From GCA-003244245 sp963822695 (GTDB lineage Bacteria; Actinomycetota; Actinomycetes; Mycobacteriales; Pseudonocardiaceae), in the NCBI GenBank assembly GCA_963822695.1, contig CAWGJH010000006.1:194700-258699 (forward strand): a DNA stretch of 64,000 bases, written 5' to 3'. The notes beneath the pieces are model-generated. The model worked only from the letters and a program-made list of their open reading frames with translations. It did no database searches and was not told the origin of the DNA. The position numbers and the translations under genes are program-made. Below are positions 56,969 to 64,000 of the stretch, piece after piece (the stretch's first letter is position 1; every line of letters begins with the position of its first letter).

Positions 56969-59320
56969 TCAGCCAGCAGCCGACGGGTCGCCGGGGGGAG
57001 CCTCCTGCGGCGGGTAAGTGCCCGGTGGTGGTGCGGGTCGCCAGGACGGAGGGGGTAGTTCGGTAGCTGGGCGCCACCCTGGCGGTGCGCCGTAGTTCGG
57101 CGGACCAGAGTTCGACGGGCCGCCACCGCTGCCCGGTCTCTGCTGGCCACCCGAGCCGCGCGGAGGCAGCGGATAAGGTGGGAACCCCGGGCCCGGCGCC
57201 GGCTGCCCGGGTGCCGGGTGTCCAGTCGCGGCGCCGTTGGATGCGCCCGCTGGGTAGCCTGGATGCGGCCCCGCACCGTTGGGACCGGGATGACCGGGCA
57301 GGGGGTGCGGCGGACCACCCGGCAGGTCCTCTGCACCCGGCGCCACCCCTACCGGCGAGGGCTGGCGTTCCGGCTGGACCGGCGGCCACGGTTCGCCGCG
57401 CTCTTTGGCCAACTCACCGGCCGTCTTGATCGGCGGCTTGTCCGACGGGGTCCGACCGCCGAAGTCGTTGAACGCCGTGATCCGCGGTCGCTTCTCCACC
57501 CTGTTGAAGACCCGCTGGAGATCCTTGCGATGCAGCGTTTCCCGCTCCATGAGCTCCACGACGAGATCGTCGAGGACGTCTCGATAGGTGTTGAGAATGT
57601 CCCACGCCTCAGTGTGCGCGGCCTCGATGAGCGCCCGCACCTCCTCGTCAATCTCGTGCGCGACCTCGAGGGAGTAGTCCGGCTGCCGGCCCGCGGAGCG
57701 GCCGAGGAACGGGTCACCCTGCTCGTGGCCGTATTTCACCGCGCCCAGGCGCGCGCTCATGCCGTACTCGGTGACCATCGCTCGGGCGATCTTGGTGGCC
57801 TGCTCGATATCCGAGGACGCGCCGGTGGTCGGCTCGTGGAACACCAGCTCTTCCGCCGAGCGTCCGCCCAGCGCGAACACCAGCCGGGCGATCATCTCCG
57901 ACCGGGTCATCATCTGCTTGTCGTCCTCGGGCACCACGAGCGCGTGCCCGCCGGTGCGCCCGCGGGGCAGAATCGTGAGCTTGTACACCGGGTCGAGGTC
58001 CGGCATCGCCCAGGCAGCCAGCGCGTGGCCGCCCTCGTGGTAAGCGGTGATCTTCTTCTCCCGCTCGGAGATGATCCGGTTCTTGCGGCGCGGGCCGCCG
58101 ATCACCCGGTCAACTGCCTCCTCCAGCGCGGCACCGTTGATGAGCCGACCACCTTCCCTGGCGGTGAGCAGCGCGGATTCGTTGATGACGTTGGCCAGAT
58201 CGGCTCCGGAGAAGCCGACGGTGCGCTTGGCCAGCCCCTGGAGGTCGACGTCGGTATCGAACGGCTTGCCCTTGGAGTGCACCTCCAGGATGGCCCGACG
58301 GCCTTGGATGTCCGGCGCGGAGACCGGGATCTGCCGATCGAAGCGGCCGGGGCGCAGCAACGCGGGGTCCAGGATGTCCGGGCGGTTGGTCGCGGCGATG
58401 AGGATGATGCCGCCCCGGGCGTCGAATCCGTCCATCTCGACCAGCAGCTGGTTGAGGGTCTGCTCGCGCTCATCGTGCCCGCCGCCGAGTCCAGCGCCGC
58501 GCTGCCGGCCCACCGCGTCGATCTCGTCGACGAAGATGATGCACGGGGAGTTCTGCTTGGCCTGCTCGAACAGATCCCGCACCCGGGAAGCACCCACCCC
58601 GACGAACATCTCGACAAAGTCGGAGCCGGAGATCGAGTAGAACGGCACCCCGGCCTCGCCGGCCACCGCGCGGGCCAACAGGGTCTTTCCGGTGCCGGGT
58701 GGGCCGTAGAGCAGCACACCCTTGGGGATCTTGGCGCCGAGCGCCTGGTAACGGCTCGGGTTGGCGAGGAAATCCTTGATCTCCTCTAGTTCCTCGACGG
58801 CCTCGTCGGCGCCCGCGACGTCGGCGAACGTCGTCTTGGGCATGTCCTTGCTCAGTTGTTTGGCCTTGGACTTGCCGAAATTGAGCACCCGATTGCCGCC
58901 GCCCTGCACGTTGTTCATCATCCACAGCAGCAGCAGGAGCAACAGACCCAGCGGGATGAGGTAGATCAGCACTTGGAAGAGCAGGGACTGCTGGGTGACC
59001 CTGGTATCCCAGCCATCCGGGATCTGCGAATCGCGCAGCGCCTGGGTAACCTGGTCCGTGCTGCGCTCCGGGTACTGGGTGAGCACCTTGGTGCCTTGAA
59101 TGCCCTGGACCGGATGGTCCAGCGTGAGACGCAGCCGCTGCTCTTTGTCCTCGAGCGTCGCCTGCTTGACGTTGTGTGCGCTGAGCTGCTGCAACGCCTG
59201 CGACGTGGGGACCTGGCTGTACCCCCGGGTGTCGTCGAGCAGGAAGCCGAAGGCGTAGTAGAGCAACAACCCGGCTATCACCCACAACAGCGGGTTGCGG
59301 AGTATTTTCTTGCGGTCCAT
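56969..59320 (-). CDS. ftsH: ATP-dependent membrane zinc metalloprotease FtsH
   Basis: 783 residues. Two membrane helices (LLWVIAGLLLYYAFGFLL; SLLFQVLIYLIPLGLLLLLL) flank an extracytoplasmic domain. The AAA domain has Walker A GPPGTGKT (206-213), Walker B IIFVDEIDAV and the second region of homology with TNRPDILDPALLRPGRFDR. The zinc site reads HEGGH (428-432) rather than the usual HEAGH, which keeps both His. The last ~160 residues are Pro/Gly-rich and disordered. It degrades misassembled membrane proteins. Confidence 0.96.
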   Translation of the reverse strand: MDRKKILRNPLLWVIAGLLLYYAFGFLLDDTRGYSQVPTSQALQQLSAHNVKQATLEDKEQRLRLTLDHPVQGIQGTKVLTQYPERSTDQVTQALRDSQIPDGWDTRVTQQSLLFQVLIYLIPLGLLLLLLLWMMNNVQGGGNRVLNFGKSKAKQLSKDMPKTTFADVAGADEAVEELEEIKDFLANPSRYQALGAKIPKGVLLYGPPGTGKTLLARAVAGEAGVPFYSISGSDFVEMFVGVGASRVRDLFEQAKQNSPCIIFVDEIDAVGRQRGAGLGGGHDEREQTLNQLLVEMDGFDARGGIILIAATNRPDILDPALLRPGRFDRQIPVSAPDIQGRRAILEVHSKGKPFDTDVDLQGLAKRTVGFSGADLANVINESALLTAREGGRLINGAALEEAVDRVIGGPRRKNRIISEREKKITAYHEGGHALAAWAMPDLDPVYKLTILPRGRTGGHALVVPEDDKQMMTRSEMIARLVFALGGRSAEELVFHEPTTGASSDIEQATKIARAMVTEYGMSARLGAVKYGHEQGDPFLGRSAGRQPDYSLEVAHEIDEEVRALIEAAHTEAWDILNTYRDVLDDLVVELMERETLHRKDLQRVFNRVEKRPRITAFNDFGGRTPSDKPPIKTAGELAKERGEPWPPVQPERQPSPVGVAPGAEDLPGGPPHPLPGHPGPNGAGPHPGYPAGASNGAATGHPAPGQPAPGPGFPPYPLPPRGSGGQQRPGSGGGPSNSGPPNYGAPPGWRPATELPPPSWRPAPPPGTYPPQEAPPGDPSAAG

Positions 59321-59552
59321 TCGGCTGCGGCCCCTCGGTGGCCTCGACCCTCCTGAGCTGACTGTGCTGGTGTCGGATGGTGCTTCTTCACCATGGAAGG
59401 ACAGCAGAGCACTCCCGTTGCCTCCACCCTACCCGGCGGCCCGCGCGCTCGGTCGGTGGATGAACCGGAGTTGACCCCGCGCGGGCGGGGTAAACCCTCC
59501 CCGTGTTGGTATCGGTCCTGGCTTACACCACAGGTGGTTGCTCAGGGAACCG

Positions 59553-60179
59553 CTAGTCGGCGTAGACCTTGGGGGCGAGGGTGCCAATGTAGGGCAGATC
59601 GCGGTAACGCTCGCCGTAGTCCAAGCCGTAACCGACGACGAACTCTTGGGGGATGTCGAAGCCGATGTAGCGCACTGGCACGTCAACCTGGACCGCGTCC
59701 GGCTTGCGCAGCAGCGTGCACACCTCCAACGCGGCCGGACGGCGAATCGCCAGGTTGCGCAACAGCCAGGACAGCGTCAACCCCGAGTCGATGATGTCTT
59801 CCACGACGAGCACGTTGCGCCCGGAGATGTCACGGTCCAGGTCCTTGAGGATTCGCACCACCCCCGAGGATGAGGTCGCCGAGCCGTATGAGGACACCGC
59901 CATGAACTCCAGCTGGACCGGGATGGGCAGCGCTCGGGCGAAGTCGGTCATGAACACCACCGCGCCCTTGAGCACACCGACGAGCAGCAGATCGGCCGTG
60001 CCGTGTTCAGCCTGGAAGTCGCTGGCGACCTGCTGCGCGAGCTCCGCGGTGCGGTGCCGGATCTGCTCCTCGGTGACGAGCACGGAGGCGATATCACCTG
60101 GATACAGCCCCTCCTCCGGATACAGCCCCTCCTCCGGATACCGGCCCGCACCCGGACACCGGCCATCACCCGGATACAT
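59553..60179 (-). CDS. hpt: Hypoxanthine-guanine phosphoribosyltransferase
   Basis: 208 residues from ATG 60179. The PRPP motif VLVVEDIIDSGLTLSWLLRN, LLVGVLKGAVVFMTDF and IGFDIPQEFVVGYGLDYGER are standard. The N-terminus carries a duplicated YPEEGL from an 18-bp tandem repeat (60103-60138), ahead of the conserved YPGDIASVLVTEEQI. It salvages hypoxanthine and guanine. The start overlaps the tilS 3' end by 14 bp. Confidence 0.93.
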   Translation of the reverse strand: MYPGDGRCPGAGRYPEEGLYPEEGLYPGDIASVLVTEEQIRHRTAELAQQVASDFQAEHGTADLLLVGVLKGAVVFMTDFARALPIPVQLEFMAVSSYGSATSSSGVVRILKDLDRDISGRNVLVVEDIIDSGLTLSWLLRNLAIRRPAALEVCTLLRKPDAVQVDVPVRYIGFDIPQEFVVGYGLDYGERYRDLPYIGTLAPKVYAD

Positions 60180-61194
60180 GCAGCCTCCCCCGTGCCCGTA
60201 CCAGTTCCAGGGCGCCTGGCAACCGCAGCGCACCCTGGCCCGACCACCGGCCGATGAGGTCATCGGCAGCACGGAGGTGGGCGTCGGTCAGTTCGGCCAC
60301 TCCGGCATCGAGCAACCAGCGACGCAACACCCGGCGGCGCAGCGCGGCCGGTGCCTGGGCAAGCACCGCAACATCCAGGTCGGCGACGTCCGAGCCAGCA
60401 TCCGAGTGAGGATCCAGCCGCGCTGCTGCCAGCAACCCGCACGCTTGCCCGTCGAGCACGTCAAGATCCTCCTGCAGTTGCCCGGCAGTACGGGCCAGGG
60501 CCTGTGCCACCCCGCTGGCAAGCACATCCTCCAGCAGCGGCAGCACCTCGGTGCGCAGCCGGACCCGCTGGAACCGGGGGTCGGCATTGTGCGGGTCGGC
60601 CCACGGGGCCAGGTCCAGCGCGGCGCACGCCGTGGCGGTGACAGCCCGGCGCACCCCGAGGAACGGCCGGCCCCAGGGCGGGTCAAGCTCCCGCATCCCC
60701 GCCACCGACCGGGGCCCCGAACCCCGACCCAGCCCTAGCAACACCGTCTCAGCCTGGTCGTCCAGGGTATGGCCGAGCAGCACCAGCACCCCGGCCGGCG
60801 CGGCTTCGCGCAGCGCCGCGTACCGGGCCCGGCGGGCCGCCGCTTCCGGCCCACCCGGCCCGTCCACGGTGGTCTGCAGGACCCGAACAGCGGTGCAGCC
60901 GAGCCGGCGCAACGCCTGGGCGGCGGTCTGCGCCACCGCCACCGAGCCCGGCTGCAGCTGGTGGTCTACGACCAGACCGTGCACCGCCAGGCCCAGCCGC
61001 CCGGCGCAGTGCACGGTCGCGGCGGCCAGCGCCAGCGAGTCGGCACCGCCGGAGCAGGCCACCGCGACGGTGTCTGCCCTGTCCACGATGTCGTGCGCGG
61101 CCAGGAACCGGCGAACTGCGGCGCGCACCTGGCTGACCGCCGGATGCGGCGCTGAGCCCAATGGTGTCAGGCTGGGGGCATACGATACAGCCAC
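60166..61194 (-). CDS. tilS: tRNA(Ile)-lysidine synthase
   Basis: 342 residues from GTG 61194. The PP-loop VAVACSGGADSLALAAAT, HTLDDQAETVLLGLGRGSG and RPFLGVRRA match TilS. A C-terminal substrate-binding part is present but short, as usual in actinobacteria. It converts C34 of tRNA-Ile(CAU) to lysidine so that it reads AUA. Its start overlaps the protease gene end by 28 bp. Confidence 0.93.
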   Translation of the reverse strand: MAVSYAPSLTPLGSAPHPAVSQVRAAVRRFLAAHDIVDRADTVAVACSGGADSLALAAATVHCAGRLGLAVHGLVVDHQLQPGSVAVAQTAAQALRRLGCTAVRVLQTTVDGPGGPEAAARRARYAALREAAPAGVLVLLGHTLDDQAETVLLGLGRGSGPRSVAGMRELDPPWGRPFLGVRRAVTATACAALDLAPWADPHNADPRFQRVRLRTEVLPLLEDVLASGVAQALARTAGQLQEDLDVLDGQACGLLAAARLDPHSDAGSDVADLDVAVLAQAPAALRRRVLRRWLLDAGVAELTDAHLRAADDLIGRWSGQGALRLPGALELVRARGRLHVSG

Positions 61195-62249
61195 GCCGCC
61201 GGATCGGCGATCTCGGCGCGGGTGGGCAGTGTTTCCGGTGAGGTCCACACTGCATTGAACCCGTCCATGCCGACGATATCCACCACGTGCCGGGTGAACG
61301 CCGCGCCCTCGGCGTACTGGCGCAGCTTGGCATCGATACCCAGGACAGCCCGCAGCACCCGCTCGGCGAGACCACCGCCCTGCCGGCGGGCGGTGAACCG
61401 CTGGCGGATCAGCCGTACCGAGGGCACCACCGACGGTCCGACCGCGTCCATGACGTGGTCAGCGTGCCCCTCCAGCAGGGTGGCCAGGGCAAGCAGCCGG
61501 TCGAGCACCGCCCGCTGCTCGGAGTCCTGGAGCAGGGCCAGCACGCTGAGGGCGTCCGACGCCTCTCCGCGCCGGGCCCCGCGCAGCGCCGCGGGCAGCC
61601 GGCCGATCATCTTGGCCATGGTGTCCGGATCCTCGGTGGCGGCGACGAAGGACTGCACCTGGCTGGCGAAATGCTCGCGGAGCCACGGCACGGCGTTGAA
61701 CTGCAGCCGATGCGTGGCCTCATGCAGGCATACCCACATCTGAAACTCTTCGGCCGGGACGTTCAACGTCCGCGCCACGGTGACCACGTTGGGGGCAACC
61801 AGCAGCAACCGCCCAGGATCTTGGGATGGGCCGCCGAACGGATCGTACTGCCCGAGTACCCGGGACGCCAGGAAGGCCAGCGCGACCCCCACCTGCACCC
61901 CCGCGGTGGTAGCCAGCATGCGGCGGGACCTTCCCTCCGGAATCCGGTGGTCGGCCAGCAACCGGCACAGGCCCTCGGCCGCCGCATCCACCCACCCAGG
62001 CCGGTCCACCACCTCGGCGGGGCGCGGCGGCCGGCCATCGTCCAACCCGGTCAGCTCCCGCACGTGCTGCTCGGCGGTAACCGACAGAGCACGCAACTGG
62101 CGCACCGCCGTCGCCGCCTCCTCGGGGGGCACCGCAGGCCCGGCTGGCAACAGGCGTTGCGCGGTGACCGCCGCCACAGCCCAGTCGATCGGAGAGCCGG
62201 TCGGGGCCGTCCGGGGTGCCTGCGGGGTATCGAGCGCGGTATGTCCCAT
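61167..62249 (-). CDS. Zinicin-type zinc-dependent metalloprotease (DUF2342)
   Basis: 360 residues from ATG 62249. The HExxH zinc motif is in MWVCLHEATHRLQFNAVPWL, with a downstream glutamate in LLALATLLEGHADHVMDAVG. SRVLGQYDPFG and LLLVAPNVVTVARTLN are family landmarks. It lacks a signal peptide. It always sits between dacB and tilS in this group; the physiological substrate is unknown. Confidence 0.88.
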   Translation of the reverse strand: MGHTALDTPQAPRTAPTGSPIDWAVAAVTAQRLLPAGPAVPPEEAATAVRQLRALSVTAEQHVRELTGLDDGRPPRPAEVVDRPGWVDAAAEGLCRLLADHRIPEGRSRRMLATTAGVQVGVALAFLASRVLGQYDPFGGPSQDPGRLLLVAPNVVTVARTLNVPAEEFQMWVCLHEATHRLQFNAVPWLREHFASQVQSFVAATEDPDTMAKMIGRLPAALRGARRGEASDALSVLALLQDSEQRAVLDRLLALATLLEGHADHVMDAVGPSVVPSVRLIRQRFTARRQGGGLAERVLRAVLGIDAKLRQYAEGAAFTRHVVDIVGMDGFNAVWTSPETLPTRAEIADPAAWLYRMPPA

Positions 62250-62269
62250 ACCGACGACGGTAACGCGGA

Positions 62270-63742
62270 CTAGTGACAGCCGCATGACCTTAATCCGGCC
62301 GCCAGCGCGTCGAGCCGCGGGCGAGCCGACACCGGATTGGGACCGTTGGACAGCAGCGCGAACACCAGCATCCTGCCCTCGGCGTCCAGCACGGTGCCGG
62401 CGAGGCTGTTGACGCTGGTCAGGGTCCCGGTCTTGGCCCGTACCCAGCCTCGACCGCCGGCCGCCGGGCCGTGGTAACGGTCGGCGAGCGTGCCGCTGCT
62501 ACCAGCCACCGGGAGCCCCACCAGGAGCGGTCGCAGTGCGGCGGTCCGCTGCTGGTGTGTCGCGGCCTGGTGTGCCTCGGCCTGGTGTGCCTCGCCGGCG
62601 GGGGACTTGTCGGGGGCGGCTGCCGCGCTCAGCAACTCGGTGAGCAGCGTCGCCGGGACGGCGTCGTTGACCGACAGCCCGCTGCCATCAACCAGGCTGG
62701 CGCGGCTGACGTCGAAGCCGTGGCTACTCAGCACGGTGAGTACCGCCTGGGAAGCCCCGGAAAACGACGCCTGCGCGCCCATTACGCGCGCCACCTCCCG
62801 GGCCAGCGCCTCGGCGAGCACATTGTCCGATCGTTGCAGCGCGGTGGCGACCAGGTCCTGAACCGGCGGGGAAGACACCTCACCAAGCACCACGGCACCG
62901 GGCGGGGCGTTGCCGATCGAGACGGTGTCAGGGTCGGCCCCCAACCGGCGAGCCAGTTCCGCCGCCGCGGTGCTCGCGGGCTTCGCGGCTCGCGGAGAGA
63001 TCTCCAGGCTGGGATCCGCCCGGCCCCCGTCGAGCATCACCGGTTCGATCGGCGCGATGTATCCGCCGGCCACGTCGGCGGGGACCCAACCCAGCGCGAA
63101 CGCGTCACCGGAATAGCGGCTCACATCGACCAGGACGCGACGCACCGGGCCGTGCGCTGCTGCCCTCACCTGGCTGACCAGGTCGTCCAGCCGGGCGGCA
63201 CCCGGGTAGCCGGTCGCCGTGCCGGGAGCCGCCGCGGACAGCGTCGGGTCGCCGCCGCCGAGCAACACAACGGTGCCGGGCTCCGCACCGGCCAGCACGG
63301 TGGTGTGCAACCGCGCCTGGTGGTCCAGCACCAGCAGCGCGGCCGACGCGGTGAGCAGCTTGGCGGTCGACCCGGGCACCAGCGCTGCTTCCGGGTCCCG
63401 CTGCCAGAGCACTGCGCCGGTCGCCGGGTCAACCACCCGGCCAGATAGCGTGCCCAGCCCACCCACCGTGATCAGCGGGTCCAGGACGGCGTCGACCCCG
63501 GTGCGGGTTGGCGCCGGGCCATCAACCGCAGCCGGGCGCAGTGCTGGATGCAGTACCACGGGCGGGGGTGGTGGCACGGTCTCCACGGCCGCGGCGAGCC
63601 GGTTGCTCAACGCTGTGGTGCCGAGCCCCACGCCGATCCCGGTGACCACCGCGAGCAGCAGGACGACGACGATGACCGCAACCCGCCTGCCCCGCTGGGC
63701 CGGCAGGTGCAACGCGGCAAGCCGACCACCAAATCCTGACAC
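62270..63742 (-). CDS. dacB: D-alanyl-D-alanine carboxypeptidase/endopeptidase (PBP4, DacB)
   Basis: 490 residues from GTG 63742, preceded by GGGAG. One N-terminal membrane anchor (VAVIVVVLLLAVVTGIGVGL) and a Pro-rich stalk precede the catalytic domain. The active-site motifs are SxxK in LVPGSTAKLLTASAA, SxN in LQRSDNVLAEALA and KTG in RAKTGTLTSVNSLAG. It trims or cleaves peptidoglycan peptides outside the cell. A 15-bp duplication (62564-62593) gives a short AEAHQ repeat in a loop. Confidence 0.92.
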   Translation of the reverse strand: MSGFGGRLAALHLPAQRGRRVAVIVVVLLLAVVTGIGVGLGTTALSNRLAAAVETVPPPPPVVLHPALRPAAVDGPAPTRTGVDAVLDPLITVGGLGTLSGRVVDPATGAVLWQRDPEAALVPGSTAKLLTASAALLVLDHQARLHTTVLAGAEPGTVVLLGGGDPTLSAAAPGTATGYPGAARLDDLVSQVRAAAHGPVRRVLVDVSRYSGDAFALGWVPADVAGGYIAPIEPVMLDGGRADPSLEISPRAAKPASTAAAELARRLGADPDTVSIGNAPPGAVVLGEVSSPPVQDLVATALQRSDNVLAEALAREVARVMGAQASFSGASQAVLTVLSSHGFDVSRASLVDGSGLSVNDAVPATLLTELLSAAAAPDKSPAGEAHQAEAHQAATHQQRTAALRPLLVGLPVAGSSGTLADRYHGPAAGGRGWVRAKTGTLTSVNSLAGTVLDAEGRMLVFALLSNGPNPVSARPRLDALAAGLRSCGCH

Positions 63743-63845
63743 TAGGGTCTCCCTCACCACCCACTTGCGGCGTTCAGGAGGAAAATAGAGGATCCCGGGA
63801 CCGCGCCGGAGCCCCCACCTCACCGTGGTCCGGCAACGTAGGGGA

Positions 63846-64000
63846 TCACCAGCCCGTCCTGGCGCTCTCCGGCCGGGGACGACGCCTGGCTGTGTGTGGC
63901 GCTGGGCCTGGGGGGATGGTCTGCCTGCCTACTGCACTGTCGGCCGCCTCGCCCCGGGTGAAGCGCTGCAGAATGCCGAACTCGCGCTCGCGAGTCCTCG
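63846..64000 (-). CDS. C-terminal end of an unidentified protein (cut by window edge)
   Basis: On the minus strand a frame enters from the right edge and stops with TGA at 63848-63846. It reads RTREREFGILQRFTRGEAAD, then a Pro/Arg-rich tail ending ESARTGW. The first part looks protein-like, but 50 residues are too few to name a family. It would be transcribed toward dacB, with about 100 bp between them. Confidence 0.4.
   Translation of the reverse strand, partial: RTREREFGILQRFTRGEAADSAVGRQTIPPGPAPHTARRRPRPESARTGW

Overview
The window is high-GC actinobacterial DNA, most likely from the Pseudonocardiaceae. The right 20 kb keeps the conserved block known from mycobacteria and relatives: carbonic anhydrase, mutY, mhuD-like, clpC, fhuF-like, lsr2, (lysS), coaX, panD/panC, DUF2520, DUF6779, DUF3180, folK, folB, folP, folE, ftsH, hpt, tilS, zinicin protease, dacB. 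A DUF6779 protein, XRE-DUF5753/DUF397 pairs and an IdeR-type iron box fit that assignment. No rRNA, tRNA or CRISPR array was seen.

Left edge (1-6100, minus strand): part of a natural-product cluster. A stand-alone adenylation-carrier protein has a threonine-type specificity code. Next to it lie a SyrB2-type non-haem iron chlorinase with the diagnostic His-X-Ala facial motif and a SyrC/CmaE-like cysteine aminoacyl shuttle that is now frameshifted. An FkbM methyltransferase is cut by the window edge, and a threonine dehydratase lies upstream. The cassette resembles the 4-chlorothreonine machinery of syringomycin.

6.1-16.3 kb: a NarL-type two-component pair, a YihY membrane protein, a PadR unit, a DUF3311-symporter pair, an epoxide-hydrolase-like enzyme, a holin-family membrane protein, a polyprenol-phosphate mannosyltransferase-like enzyme, a lipoprotein and an LPG-flippase-like protein.

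16-38.4 kb: an accessory region rich in predicted conflict systems, interspersed with housekeeping genes (arfB, acs). It holds a 1,894-residue trypsin-metallophosphoesterase-NACHT-pentapeptide-WD40 protein with 14 WD units, followed by a small coiled-coil gene. It also holds a TPR-CHAT protease in an operon with an LCAT-like lipase, an IS1380 remnant, a lower-GC N6-methyltransferase overlapping a PD-(D/E)XK nuclease gene, a heavily decayed phosphotransferase gene, and a MazEF-type toxin-antitoxin pair.

38.5-64 kb: a STAS protein, a mycothiol-dependent isomerase-like protein, a secreted orphan, a MEDS-ATPase-HTH regulator, then the conserved block. In that block lysS survives only as a scrambled remnant between coaX and lsr2, panC runs in frame into panD, and the folate genes form a tightly overlapping operon. 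Short 14-18 bp tandem duplications recur across the window, some inside genes.
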